Source: Merismopedia glauca CCAP 1448/3 (GTDB lineage Bacteria > Cyanobacteriota > Cyanobacteriia > Cyanobacteriales > CCAP-1448). Taken from it: DNA of 49,642 nt. Both the position numbers and the translations under genes were made by a program. Below the pieces are notes generated by a model. That model made no database searches and was not told the DNA's origin. It saw nothing but the letters and a program-made list of their open reading frames with translations. The DNA is taken from assembly GCF_003003775.1 (NCBI RefSeq), contig NZ_PVWJ01000020.1:1-49642 (forward strand), read 5' to 3'. Below, piece after piece: positions 33,665-42,307 of this stretch; position 1 is the first letter of the stretch, and each line of letters opens with the position of its first letter.

Positions 33665-35125
33665 ATGCTGCTAAGTGCAGAAATGTTACTATATTTCCAA
33701 CGTTGTCATCGTCGCACGTTTTTGGATACCTATGGCGATCTGACGCAAAAAGACCCTCTCTCTGATTTTCACCTCAGATTGCAGCAGGAGAGATTCGCTC
33801 ATCAGCAAGCGGTTTTACAAGCACAAATCGAGCAAGGTGCTACTCTTCATCAAAAGCCAGTATATCCCAGTCAAGATTGGCAAGCTGGTGCCGAAGCTAC
33901 CCAAGAAATGATGCGTCAGGGAGTGGAACGAATTTATCGGGGAGTGTTGACAGCAGAGGTTGACAGTGACGGAAAATTGGTGACTTTGGTGAGTGCGCCA
34001 GATTTACTAGTTAAACAGCCAGGAAAGTCTTATTTTGGAGATTGGGTATACGTACCAATCGATATTCACCTCGGTAAGCGCCCTAAGTTAGAATATCAAA
34101 TCGTAGCGGCTTATCATGCCTATTTACTTAGCTTTGTGCAAGGAATATCTAGCGAGAAAGCTTGGTTAATTTTACGGGGGAAGGGATGGTATTTAGTAAA
34201 TTTAGAGCGATCGCTTCCCCAAATGCAAGAAGCCTTGCAAGCTAGTTTGGCAATGTTGGTGCATGGGCGAGAACCGGAAGTATTCATTTCTCGTCAAATT
34301 TGTAATTTATGTCCTTGGTTCAGCAGTTGTTATCAAATTGCTAAGTCTCAAGAACATCTTTCGCTAATACCTGGTGTTTCTCCCACTCGCTACCAATCTT
34401 TACAAAAATTGGGGTTAAATACAGCAGAAGCGATCGCCAATAGCGATCCGGCTCAGTTAGCATTAGAGATAGGGTTAGATACGGCTCAACAACTAGTCAA
34501 CCAGGCGAAATCTCTGACTAATAACTGTGCTATTCCTCGTCAACCGCATTTTCCAGCTAATTATTTACCAAACAGTCCTATAGAAATCTATTTTGATATT
34601 GAAGCAGAACCCGATCTCAATTTAGATTATTTGTTAGGAGTGTTAGTCGTCAATCAGGAAGAGGAAACACAAACATTTCACCCCTTTTTCGCCGAAAAAC
34701 CCACAGATGAAGGCTCAATCTGGGAGCAATTTATTGATTTAGTTTCCTCTTACCCCAAGGCTCCAATTTTTCACTTCTCACCTTATGAAGCAGAAACAGT
34801 AAAAAGACTAGCCAAGCTATATCAGACTCCCAAAGGGCAAACCAGAGCTTTATTAGCTAGATTTGTGGATTTACACAAGCGATTACATTCTGCTGTCACC
34901 TTACCCGTTGAGAGTTACTCTCTCAAATCTATTGCTCGCTGGATGGGTTTTCATTGGCGCTACCCTCAAGCTAATGGTTCCCTGTGCATCTGTTGGTACA
35001 ACAACTGGTTAGAAACTGGTTCTAGCTCTTGGCTCGACTTAATTGTCGCCTACAACGAAGATGATTGCCTAGCTACTTACCAAATTAAAGAGTGGTTAGC
35101 AGGATTCTTGCAGGAAACTATGTAG
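33665..35125 (+). CDS. TM0106-family RecB-like nuclease with RNase H-like exonuclease domain
   Basis: A 486-residue nuclease. The N-terminal PD-(D/E)xK RecB/Cas4-like domain has one N-terminal cysteine (C14) and three later ones (C213, C216, C222), the layout that binds a 4Fe-4S cluster in Cas4/AddB-type nucleases. A helix-hairpin-helix (LIPGVSPTRYQSLQKLGL) follows. The C-terminal RNase H-like 3'-5' exonuclease domain has D-x-E in YFDIEAEP and the late acidic motif YNEDDCLATY. A DNA repair or processing role is likely. It is a single gene on the plus strand, not next to cas genes or other defence genes. Confidence 0.88.
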   Translation: MLLSAEMLLYFQRCHRRTFLDTYGDLTQKDPLSDFHLRLQQERFAHQQAVLQAQIEQGATLHQKPVYPSQDWQAGAEATQEMMRQGVERIYRGVLTAEVDSDGKLVTLVSAPDLLVKQPGKSYFGDWVYVPIDIHLGKRPKLEYQIVAAYHAYLLSFVQGISSEKAWLILRGKGWYLVNLERSLPQMQEALQASLAMLVHGREPEVFISRQICNLCPWFSSCYQIAKSQEHLSLIPGVSPTRYQSLQKLGLNTAEAIANSDPAQLALEIGLDTAQQLVNQAKSLTNNCAIPRQPHFPANYLPNSPIEIYFDIEAEPDLNLDYLLGVLVVNQEEETQTFHPFFAEKPTDEGSIWEQFIDLVSSYPKAPIFHFSPYEAETVKRLAKLYQTPKGQTRALLARFVDLHKRLHSAVTLPVESYSLKSIARWMGFHWRYPQANGSLCICWYNNWLETGSSSWLDLIVAYNEDDCLATYQIKEWLAGFLQETM

Positions 35126-35160
35126 CCGAACTTGGGCGGGTTTTGTTTCTAATGAGGTTG

Positions 35161-36906
35161 TTACCGAGGCTGACTCTTCGACAAGTTTAGAGTATCACTT
35201 TTTTCCACTAATCTGACAAATTCAGCCCGATAACCATCTAAATCGGTTCCTTGTGACTGACTAGCTAATGCCAGTACAGATTTTAAAGTAGCATTACCCT
35301 TGTAAGGAGAATTCCGCAACACCATGCCAAAGCTAGCGACAGATGAAGCAAATTTGAAGTCAGTCGAGGCATTTTTGAAGGAGGTAAAGCGATCGCCTAC
35401 GGGATAATTAATTAGTTGCGATTCATTTTGTTTGGGATCTTTATAGCGCAAATTAACTATCATTAGATCGTTAAAAACAGGCACCGCAGTAGTTGTTGGC
35501 TGTTCGGGTTTAGTATCTGCGATAGGAACATCAGATTTTACCCCAGTAGGAATAATCTCATACAAAGCTGTAACAGTATGTCCTGCACCTAATTCTCCAG
35601 CATCTTTGCGATCGTCATTAAAATCTTGATTAGCTAATTGGCGGTTTTCATAACCAATTAAGCGATAGGCTTGCACCTTTTGCGGGTTGAATTGGACTTG
35701 GATTTTCACATCTTTAGCTAATGTATACAAACTACCGCCAATCTCTTTAACTAAAGCTTTCTTCGCTTCCAAAAGACTATCAATATAGGCATAATTTCCA
35801 TTGCCCTTATCAGCAATTTGCTCCATTTTAGCATCTTGCAAATTACCAGTTCCAAAGCCTAACACTGTTAAAAATATACCTTGATTACGCTTTTCTTCAA
35901 TTAATTTAACCAACTCAGATTCACTAGAAATTCCCACATTAAAATCGCCATCGCTAGCTAAAACTACGCGGTTATTACCAGATGTCAGCAAGTTTTCTTG
36001 AGCGACTTTGTAAGCTAGGTTAATTCCTTCTCCACCAGCCGTAGAACCACCAGCTTCTAAGTTATCAATTGCCTGCAAGATTTTATCTTTTTGATTAGCT
36101 GGAGTTGAAGGTAAAACTAAACCAGCATTACCAGCATAAACTACGATCGCCACCCGATCTACAGGACGCAATTCATTAACTAATAAATGCAAAGAAGATT
36201 TGACTAAAGGTAATTTATTAGGATCTGACATGGAACCCGAAACATCTATTAGAAATGTGAGATTACTAGGAGGTAAACTCTCATTTGTCAGACGCTTTCC
36301 TTGCAATCCTACTTTAACTAACTTATGCTTTTCATTCCAAGGTGCTGAAGCGACTTCGGTAGTAATAGAAAAAGGTCTAGATCCTGACGGTTGGGGATAA
36401 TCGTATTTAAAATAGTTAACCATTTCCTCAATTCGGATCGCATCTTGAGGTGGTATTTGTCCCTCATTAATAAAGCGGCGAACATTACTATAAGATGCTG
36501 TATCTACATCAATTGAAAATGTAGAGAGGGGATTAAGACTAGCTTTTAAAAAAGCATTATCTGTAATTTGCCGATAGCCTTCACCCCCAGAAGAATCTAT
36601 TTCTTGATTGTCTCCACGACTGGTATTTGAATCTTTTTTTTCTGGTTCTTGAGCTAAACTTGGAGCGGGAAGCTGATTAGTACGAGTATTAGTAGTTTGT
36701 GCTTCCGATCGAAGTCTAACAGTACCAGAAGGCTTTGATTTACCAGTAGTGACTGACGGTGCTACTTGAGTGGGAGCATTACCAGAATTTTCTGCTTTAT
36801 CCGATGATGTAGAATTAGGATTACCGCAGGCAGTGAGACTTCCAAGTAATACTAAGCTACTGAAAAGTGCAATTTTTGTAGCGATCGCCCTAGATCTATC
36901 AATCAT
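35161..36906 (-). CDS. VWA-domain lipoprotein, YfbK family
   Basis: A 581-residue envelope lipoprotein. The lipobox LTAC puts the lipidated cysteine at residue 27. A Ser/Thr/Pro/Asn-rich spacer runs to about 105, then a VWF_A-associated N-terminal domain (NPLSTFSIDVDTASY, QIPPQDAIRIEEMVNYF), a VWA domain with a complete MIDAS motif DVSGSMS, and a C-terminal DUF3520-type domain (LASFGMVLRNSPYKG-like). VWA domains bind metal and mediate protein interactions. Partner and function are unknown. Start at ATG 36906. Single gene. Confidence 0.9.
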   Translation of the reverse strand: MIDRSRAIATKIALFSSLVLLGSLTACGNPNSTSSDKAENSGNAPTQVAPSVTTGKSKPSGTVRLRSEAQTTNTRTNQLPAPSLAQEPEKKDSNTSRGDNQEIDSSGGEGYRQITDNAFLKASLNPLSTFSIDVDTASYSNVRRFINEGQIPPQDAIRIEEMVNYFKYDYPQPSGSRPFSITTEVASAPWNEKHKLVKVGLQGKRLTNESLPPSNLTFLIDVSGSMSDPNKLPLVKSSLHLLVNELRPVDRVAIVVYAGNAGLVLPSTPANQKDKILQAIDNLEAGGSTAGGEGINLAYKVAQENLLTSGNNRVVLASDGDFNVGISSESELVKLIEEKRNQGIFLTVLGFGTGNLQDAKMEQIADKGNGNYAYIDSLLEAKKALVKEIGGSLYTLAKDVKIQVQFNPQKVQAYRLIGYENRQLANQDFNDDRKDAGELGAGHTVTALYEIIPTGVKSDVPIADTKPEQPTTTAVPVFNDLMIVNLRYKDPKQNESQLINYPVGDRFTSFKNASTDFKFASSVASFGMVLRNSPYKGNATLKSVLALASQSQGTDLDGYRAEFVRLVEKSDTLNLSKSQPR

Positions 36907-36993
36907 AAGACTTAAAAATAATAATTAGAGTACTATTAATTTAGTCTCACAATTAAGTCGCGATCGCCCAAGTTGCAGAAAATGTAACGCAAA

Positions 36994-37021
36994 GGAAGAA
37001 GGAAGAAGCAAGAAGGAAAAG
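36994..37021 (+). repeat. heptad repeat (GGAAGAA), about 4 copies
   Basis: Two exact GGAAGAA units followed by two variant units (GCAAGAA, GGAAAAG). Lies between the VWA gene and the next minus-strand gene and is followed within 21 bases by a second heptad array of a different unit. Confidence 0.8.
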
Positions 37022-37041
37022 CAAATATAGAGATTAAATAC

Positions 37042-37074
37042 ACTTTTGACTTTTGACTTTTGACTTTTGACTTC
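37042..37074 (+). repeat. heptad repeat (ACTTTTG), 4 copies plus ACTTC
   Basis: Four exact tandem copies of ACTTTTG and a terminal ACTTC, the same plan as the ACTTCTG array at 20647-20679. It runs into the stop codon (37073-37075, minus strand) of the adjacent gene, so the array forms the 3' boundary of that coding sequence. Confidence 0.9.
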
Positions 37075-37624
37075 AAAGTTTAGAACCCCGTTGCAAGCTA
37101 TCTTGAGCCGAAGGTTCGATCCAAAGATTACAAATTGGTCTTTCTGCGGGTAAATTACAAGTATAAGCCGCTAATAATTCCTTTTGACCGTTAAAAACCC
37201 GAATATTGTAGCCGTACTCTCTTCCGACAGTGCCAAACTTATTGACTAAGGTATAGCGTTCGATATAATCTAGTAATCCCCATAACTGAAAATTAACTAA
37301 AATATCTACACGGCGTTCTAAACCTTGTGCTTGGGTATAAATCAACCAATTATTAATTAACCTACCGGAAAAAGGGTCAAACTGTTCTTTTGTCCACCAA
37401 AGACTGGGAACCTGAATTGTTGTAGCAGAAATGCGATCGCCTCTCAATACATCTTTGCGATTAACTGATGAGTCTGTCTGTAGCAGGTTGATTTCTAAAG
37501 GTTTTTCTGAAGCTTCCGGTGCTATTTGAGTTAATCCAGGTAAACAAAGAATTCCTAGCCAGATTGAAAGGCTATAAATTAATCTTTCTAAGGCTATCTT
37601 CTTTAAATTCCTGTTTAACCCCAT
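37073..37624 (-). CDS. exported protein of unknown function
   Basis: A 183-residue protein with an N-terminal signal-like helix (LIYSLSIWLGILCLPGLTQIA, with a basic start) and a mature domain rich in aromatic residues (SLWWTKEQFDPFSGRLINNW). Two cysteines near the C-terminus (TCNLPAERPICNLW) could form a disulfide. I do not recognise a named domain. It overlaps the end of the aldo/keto reductase gene by 10 bases, so the two are co-translated, although exported and cytosolic products are an odd pair. The stop codon lies against a heptad array. Confidence 0.7.
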   Translation of the reverse strand: MGLNRNLKKIALERLIYSLSIWLGILCLPGLTQIAPEASEKPLEINLLQTDSSVNRKDVLRGDRISATTIQVPSLWWTKEQFDPFSGRLINNWLIYTQAQGLERRVDILVNFQLWGLLDYIERYTLVNKFGTVGREYGYNIRVFNGQKELLAAYTCNLPAERPICNLWIEPSAQDSLQRGSKL

Positions 37625-38745
37625 AATCTGCGCCTCGATTCACCTTGCAACCGTTGATGAGTATCGTACAGTAAGGTAGGAATATCTAGACTTTGGGGAC
37701 AGCGAGGCAGACAATCGTTACAGCTATTACAGCGATCGGCTTTCATTCCTGGAAACCAATGTCCAGCATTTTCAAACATCCCGTAGCGATACTTACTATA
37801 ATCAGTCATGTCATAGGCTACGGCTAAGTTTCGTAATCTTAGCACTTCTGGAATATTAATACTTTCTGGGCAAGGTAGGCAAGCGTAACACTGAGAGCAT
37901 AAATCTGTGGCTAAAGTCTGGTTTAAATGCTCGTCTAGCTGTTGTAAAACCTGGTTTTCGGCTGAAGTCAGAGGAAAAGTTCGATCCTTAACCTGTAAAG
38001 GTAATTCTAACTCTTCTGGTTGAGCCGCACCGACACTCAAAGTTGTAATTCTCGGATCGCTAAGCAAAAACCGATAGTTAATTTCTAGAGGGGAATAGGG
38101 TTCGCATAGTTGTGCCAAAGTGGGGGAAGGTGTATAGAGTTTTCCGCCTTTATCCGCAGGGGAGATAATGAAAATACCCAGATCTTTTTGTGCTGCAAGA
38201 GCGATCGCTGGTGCATGACGCTGGAAAAATAAGTAGTAATGCAGATTCACGAAATCAAATAAATCTGACTCTATCGCTGCTAAAATTAGTTCTAGACTGC
38301 CGTGGCTAGAAAAACCGACGTGATGGATTAAACCACTAGCGACAGCTTCTTGTACCGCTACCATGCAACCATTGTCAGATAACACCCATTCCAGATGTTC
38401 CCAAGTATTAATTCCATGAATGGCTAGACAATCGAGGTAATTTACCCCCAAACGTTCTAATGATTCATGTATCCACTGACTCATAACTAGGCGATCGCAG
38501 ACGGGTGGGAGTTTGGTAGTAATATATAATTTCTCTCTAGAAACCCCCAAATTAGCTTTCAGAGCCGCCCCCAAATACTCTTCACTCCTGCCATACCCTC
38601 TAGCGGTTTCGATGTGATTGATGCCCCGATTAATAGCTGCTTGAAGAGTTGCTTGAGCCTGCCCTGGAGAACTCAAACAGCGCATCATCCCCAAAGAAAA
38701 CACCGAAAGTTGTAGATTTGTTTTCCCAAACCGCCGATAGTGCAT
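37615..38745 (-). CDS. aldo/keto reductase with C-terminal 4Fe-4S domain
   Basis: A 376-residue protein of the COG1453 type. The N-terminal TIM-barrel AKR domain retains Y in ARGYGRSE, K in TTKLP and H in LAIHG, but the usual Asp before the tyrosine is Glu (IETARGYG). The C-terminal part has two cysteine clusters, CSQCYACLPCP and CNSCNDCLPRCP, typical of bacterial ferredoxin-like 4Fe-4S sites. It probably couples electron transfer to reduction of a small carbonyl or sugar-like substrate. The start ATG lies five bases from a MITE-like element whose terminal repeat supplies an AGAGG eight bases upstream. Forms an operon with the overlapping downstream gene. Confidence 0.88.
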   Translation of the reverse strand: MHYRRFGKTNLQLSVFSLGMMRCLSSPGQAQATLQAAINRGINHIETARGYGRSEEYLGAALKANLGVSREKLYITTKLPPVCDRLVMSQWIHESLERLGVNYLDCLAIHGINTWEHLEWVLSDNGCMVAVQEAVASGLIHHVGFSSHGSLELILAAIESDLFDFVNLHYYLFFQRHAPAIALAAQKDLGIFIISPADKGGKLYTPSPTLAQLCEPYSPLEINYRFLLSDPRITTLSVGAAQPEELELPLQVKDRTFPLTSAENQVLQQLDEHLNQTLATDLCSQCYACLPCPESINIPEVLRLRNLAVAYDMTDYSKYRYGMFENAGHWFPGMKADRCNSCNDCLPRCPQSLDIPTLLYDTHQRLQGESRRRLWG

Positions 38746-38750
38746 TTATT

Positions 38751-38884
38751 AGACCTCTTGCATAAATACTAGAATTGTTAGTTGAGTCAAGGAAGAAGGA
38801 AGAAGGGAACGTCGCGATTTCGGAGGTTTCCTCCAAAATTGCAGCGACCGTAATCGATTTCTCAAATACTTTTGCAAGAGATCT
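38751..38884. mobile_element. 134-base MITE-like element at the aldo/keto reductase start
   Basis: Terminal inverted repeats of 20 bases (38751-38770 AGACCTCTTGCATAAATACT; the complement of 38865-38884 matches at 16 of 20) flank a noncoding interior containing a GGAAGAA array and an imperfect hairpin centred on GGAGGTTTCCTCC. ATT occurs directly outside both ends (38748-38750, 38885-38887), consistent with a 3-base target duplication. No ORF inside. It resembles the ends of IS5-group elements, but the family is not proved. Confidence 0.65.
38791..38807 (+). repeat. heptad repeat (GGAAGAA), 2 copies, inside the MITE
   Basis: Two exact GGAAGAA units plus GGG within the MITE-like element. It shows that this heptad family travels with, or inserts into, other repeats. 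Confidence 0.7.
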
Positions 38885-38889
38885 ATTAA

Positions 38890-39115
38890 CGATATCCTAA
38901 AATTCTGACTCGGAACTCCTACATCATCCCAATAACTATATTGCGAGTGCCTTCTTTGATAGGTGGAGAATCTTGTGATTCGGTGCGATCAATCGCTCAG
39001 ATTGGTGATAAGTTAAGGCTGTATGGCTTGTTTCAAGAGGCTTTGAGAGAATTGTTGAAAAAAAACTGGTCAGACCCTCGCTGAATATCAGGAAAAGGAG
39101 CAACAATTAATTTGA
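38890..39115 (+). pseudogene. truncated and frameshifted gene remnant
   Basis: The region reads as protein-like sequence in one frame from 38890 (LTRNSYIIPITILRVP, then IGGESCDSVRSIAQIGD and LYGLFQEALRELLKK). It meets an eight-A run (39058-39065), after which that frame ends at 39082-39084. With seven A the reading continues in a second frame as TGQTLAEYQEKEQQLI to a TGA at 39113-39115. There is no start codon: the 5' end is cut by the adjoining MITE-like element. The family is not recognised. Confidence 0.6.
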
Positions 39116-39160
39116 CATTTGGTTTTTGCTTCTGTTTGATAATGCCTAAATCTCGCTCCC

Positions 39161-39180
39161 ACTTCTGACTTCTGACTTCG
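39161..39180 (+). repeat. heptad repeat (ACTTCTG), nearly 3 copies
   Basis: Two exact ACTTCTG units and ACTTCG, directly after the stop of the minus-strand cyclotransferase-like gene (39182). It has the same placement relative to a gene end as the array at 37042. Confidence 0.7.
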
Positions 39181-39181
39181 T

Positions 39182-39727
39182 TTAATCGCCTTTTTGCAGC
39201 TTATGCATATGCTCAAATAATTTCCAGCAATATTCTGATGTCAAACCGCAAGTAACTGCACCTCGCAAGACAACATTAAAATACCAATCATTGGGTGCAA
39301 GTTCTGCGGCGAGTTTGTCTACTACTACATAAGTCCGCACATTTTGGTAGACTTTTTCGCCACATTGAACCTCGACTAATTCTTGCCGATAACCACCACG
39401 GGGGACTTCTTCTCGTTCGTCTAGGCGATCGCTCAATCGCCAAGGTAATTGATACAAAACCCCTTCTACATAAGACCTCTGGTCTGGAACTATATCTAGC
39501 ACACCACAATTACGCAATGGAGAACGGCGATAAAATCCCAAACGATAATTATGTAATTTGACGCAACCAACTACATACGGGTGGGTTTTTTCTCCCAAAG
39601 ACCTTTTTAAGTCTACAGGACACATACACGAACCATAGGCAAAGTAGTAGAAACTTGGTTCTGATTGTCTTTGACTAGTTTTATGCCAGATTTTGGCTTC
39701 GTGTAACTGTGTAGGATGAAGACTCAT
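39182..39727 (-). CDS. gamma-glutamylcyclotransferase-like protein
   Basis: A 181-residue protein of the GGCT/AIG2-like fold. It has the substrate-binding loop FAYGSCM (family YGSNM/YGSCM) near the N-terminus, a VVGCVKLHNYRLGF strand pair, and the segment LDEREEVPRGGYRQ, where the family glutamate acts as general base. A likely role is cyclisation of gamma-glutamyl peptides or amines to 5-oxoproline in glutathione-type metabolism; the exact substrate is open. ATG 39727 is chosen over the in-frame TTG at 39739. Single gene between repeats. Confidence 0.82.
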   Translation of the reverse strand: MSLHPTQLHEAKIWHKTSQRQSEPSFYYFAYGSCMCPVDLKRSLGEKTHPYVVGCVKLHNYRLGFYRRSPLRNCGVLDIVPDQRSYVEGVLYQLPWRLSDRLDEREEVPRGGYRQELVEVQCGEKVYQNVRTYVVVDKLAAELAPNDWYFNVVLRGAVTCGLTSEYCWKLFEHMHKLQKGD

Positions 39728-39897
39728 GGAACAGGACAAATGCTATTTGTATCATAATATAATATCAAAATTTAGCAACCAAACAAACCTATCCCGATAG
39801 ATAAACCGTAGATTAAATACCTCAAGACAGTTTGCGTATGGGTTGAGGCACGAAACCCAACCTACAGTTCTTCTTCCTGATTCCTTGCTCTCTACTA

Positions 39898-40038
39898 GTA
39901 AATTAGGCGTTGCTGAATCAAGGTATGAACTAGGTTGACACCCCAAGATAGGAATAGTGAGAGATCGGGGGGAAAGAAAACCCAATCAACCATCAACAAT
40001 CAACAATTCATACTTCAAATCAGCAATGCCGTAAATTA
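39898..40038. mobile_element. 125-base MITE with 8-base target duplication
   Basis: The element spans 39906-40030. Its ends GGCGTTGCTGAATCAAGG and the complement of the right end (GGCATTGCTGATTTGAAG) match at 19 of 24 positions over the full repeat. The octamer GTAAATTA stands directly outside both ends (39898-39905 and 40031-40038), a perfect target site duplication. The interior is noncoding. The element lies between the cyclotransferase-like gene and the 3' end of the four-repeat protein gene. Family unassigned; IS1- and IS6-group elements make 8-base duplications. Confidence 0.85.
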
Positions 40039-40051
40039 AATGTATCACAGC

Positions 40052-41740
40052 TTATTTGTCTACAATCTCATTCCAAGCCGAGATTACCCTTCTTAAAGGT
40101 TGGGGTAAACCTTCTTGAATAATATCAGCGTAGCGAGTTGTCCCAGAAAGACTAGTGAAAGTAACTGTTATAAAGTCAGCCGCACCTCGATTGGGTTTGT
40201 AATCTAACCTATCAAACTGATAGAACCTTTGCTCATCTAGTAATTGCTGAAATTCTCTTAGTTCTGATAAAGAAATGCGATTCACTTCTTGAGACGATGA
40301 ATTACCTGAAAAACGCAGCACTCTTCCATCTTCTAGCAAAACGGTTTCGTAGGTGCGACCAGTGAATCCACCAGTAGAAATAGCTCGAAATACTACGTTT
40401 CTCTGTAACGGTGAGGGTAATTGATCTTGAGGAATTTGGTCGGGGGTAATAGTTCCATTATCATCGCTACCTTCTGGATTGAGGACAATCCGCGAGCCAG
40501 AGCTATCTGTATGATACACCCAGCGCTGATTCCCACCTTCCACCGTCACTAGCCAACCTTTGACCCTTCCTGCGGCGCAAATATCTGCGATACCACCCAA
40601 ACCCAAACAGCCATCAGACCAAGTTTTTTGTGATGCTGCCACAATTTTAAGGCGCGATCGGCTCAAACCAGAACGTCTTTGAGTTTCTCGTAAAACTGCA
40701 TCGGCTAAATCATCAGGTAATTCTGAGTTCATAGAATCCTCAAAATCACTGGCTTCTCTATCTAACCTCACTACCGAACCACTTTGATTCGTGCGGTAAA
40801 CCAAGATTTGTCTATTACCTCTAACAGTAACTTCCCAACCTGGAACTAAATTTCTCGTACAAGCTTCTCTAGGTCTAGGTAATCCCAAACAACCACCAGA
40901 CCAAATTTTCTCTTCAGCTTTGATAATCTCCAATCGAGCGGCGGAAACGTTTAAAACTGAAGCTGCATCTTCTAAAACCGCGTCAGCTACCCTTTTAGGT
41001 AATTCGGTATCATTGTTTGTACTGCTGCTAGCACGGCGGTCAAATTTGACGACAGAACCCGTTGAATTAGTCCGATAGACCCACTGCTGACTGTTTCCGG
41101 CTACTGTTACTCTCCAGCCAGGTACAATCGCTTCAGTGCAAAATTGTCCTGGATCTGCTAATCCTAAACAACCATCTGACCAAGACCGACGCTCAGCAGT
41201 GATGATTTTGAGGCTATTTGGGTTAATTTGAAAACGATTCTGGACATCTGCTAATACTGCATCGGCAACAGCTTTAGTTAATTGAGTATTATTCGTGTTA
41301 CCTCGATCTAACCTGACGTTACGTCCTTGAGCATCTGTACGATAAATCCAAGTTTGGTTGTCAGCAGTAGCTGTGACACGCCAACCAGGAGTCAAAACTT
41401 CAGTGCAAAATTCATCAGATCTAGGTAAACCCAAGCAACCATCTGACCAAGTTTGACGACTGTATCTCAATATTCTGACTCTACCTGGAGTAATTCCAGT
41501 TCTTTGAGCTATATCTTGGCGAATAGCATTAACTACGGCTCTAGATAAACCTTTAAATAGGGAATTAGGTCTTTCTTGAGAGATATCAAAGCGATCGCTG
41601 GGTATACTCGAAGTTACACCGATGTCCGAGACTTTCTGGGTAGCTGCTACTGTAGTTTGTCCCCCACTCAATCCAGCAATTAAAGCCGCAGTGACTAGAC
41701 AGTAAATAGTGAGATGGCGATGCTTAGCTAATAAATACAT
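40052..41740 (-). CDS. exported protein with four cysteine-containing tandem repeats
   Basis: A 562-residue protein, family not recognised. A signal peptide (AALIAGLSGGQTTVAA) is followed by four repeats of about 85 residues (roughly 65-150, 155-240, 245-330, 340-425). Each has a helix (xxVADAVLxD), a strand (LKII), the signature WSDGCLGL, a second Cys 8 to 10 residues later, PGWxVTV and WVYRT. The Cys pair per repeat suggests a disulfide. A separate C-terminal domain (about 445-562) starts VVFRAISTGGFTGRTYE. ATG 41740 is chosen over 41770 because AGGAG lies eight bases upstream and the signal peptide then starts correctly. Confidence 0.8.
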   Translation of the reverse strand: MYLLAKHRHLTIYCLVTAALIAGLSGGQTTVAATQKVSDIGVTSSIPSDRFDISQERPNSLFKGLSRAVVNAIRQDIAQRTGITPGRVRILRYSRQTWSDGCLGLPRSDEFCTEVLTPGWRVTATADNQTWIYRTDAQGRNVRLDRGNTNNTQLTKAVADAVLADVQNRFQINPNSLKIITAERRSWSDGCLGLADPGQFCTEAIVPGWRVTVAGNSQQWVYRTNSTGSVVKFDRRASSSTNNDTELPKRVADAVLEDAASVLNVSAARLEIIKAEEKIWSGGCLGLPRPREACTRNLVPGWEVTVRGNRQILVYRTNQSGSVVRLDREASDFEDSMNSELPDDLADAVLRETQRRSGLSRSRLKIVAASQKTWSDGCLGLGGIADICAAGRVKGWLVTVEGGNQRWVYHTDSSGSRIVLNPEGSDDNGTITPDQIPQDQLPSPLQRNVVFRAISTGGFTGRTYETVLLEDGRVLRFSGNSSSQEVNRISLSELREFQQLLDEQRFYQFDRLDYKPNRGAADFITVTFTSLSGTTRYADIIQEGLPQPLRRVISAWNEIVDK

Positions 41741-42307
41741 AAAATAAACTCCTAAAACAGCATGGAACAAAGTCAGAAGTCGGAAGTCAGAATTCAGAAG
41801 TAAAAATCATGGCAATGCCCACCATACTCTAGATATAGTGTAAAATTTGGCAATTTGTGTCAGTACTAATACATTTAAGACTTCAAACTGAGTTGAGTTT
41901 GTTCCCACAATTGCTAGTTAAATACTTTTGAGGAGCCACAAAGATCAAAATCATCCTAATTGGTCATTTTGAAGCTCAATTCTAGTTAAGGCAGATTATG
42001 ATTGGTGATTTGCCAATTTGTCAAATTAGTAAACTGCTTTATCTCAACCTCAGCAGCCATATCAGAGTCTATGGCGATATTTAAACGATCTTTAGTTGCC
42101 ACATCTGCGACTCTTTCAGTAAATTTCTGGAAAAGGTCGAGTAAAGATTGTATCTAAGTCTAGTTGACAATTTTTTCTTAGTTTGTGAACTTAACTAAAA
42201 CCCTCAGTTAGAGCTATAAAATCTGGCTTTTACCCCAAAATACTGCATCTCTTCTCCCAATCTAGGGAAAATTGGGGATTATCAATTAGTTAAGACTTAC
42301 GGCTTTT
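41741..42307. other. 567-base divergent intergenic region
   Basis: Separates the four-repeat protein gene (minus) from the sigma factor gene (plus). It holds a degenerate heptad array at 41771-41801 and, on the minus strand, a 55-codon open frame without a start codon (41986-42153) that reads like protein (FTERVADVATKDRLN, then DMAAEVEIKQF) and may be a gene remnant. The rest, AT-rich near 42170-42300, should contain the sigma gene promoter. Confidence 0.5.
41771..41801 (-). repeat. heptad repeat (ACTTCTG family, reverse), about 4 degenerate copies
   Basis: Units AGTCAGA, AGTCGGA, AGTCAGA and ATTCAGA, the reverse complement of the ACTTCTG family seen at 20647 and 39161, upstream of the four-repeat protein gene. 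Confidence 0.6.

Noticed and set aside
39752-39985. 77-residue minus-strand ORF
   Set aside because: It runs through the left end of the MITE and an intergenic palindrome, has no protein-like pattern and no ribosome site.
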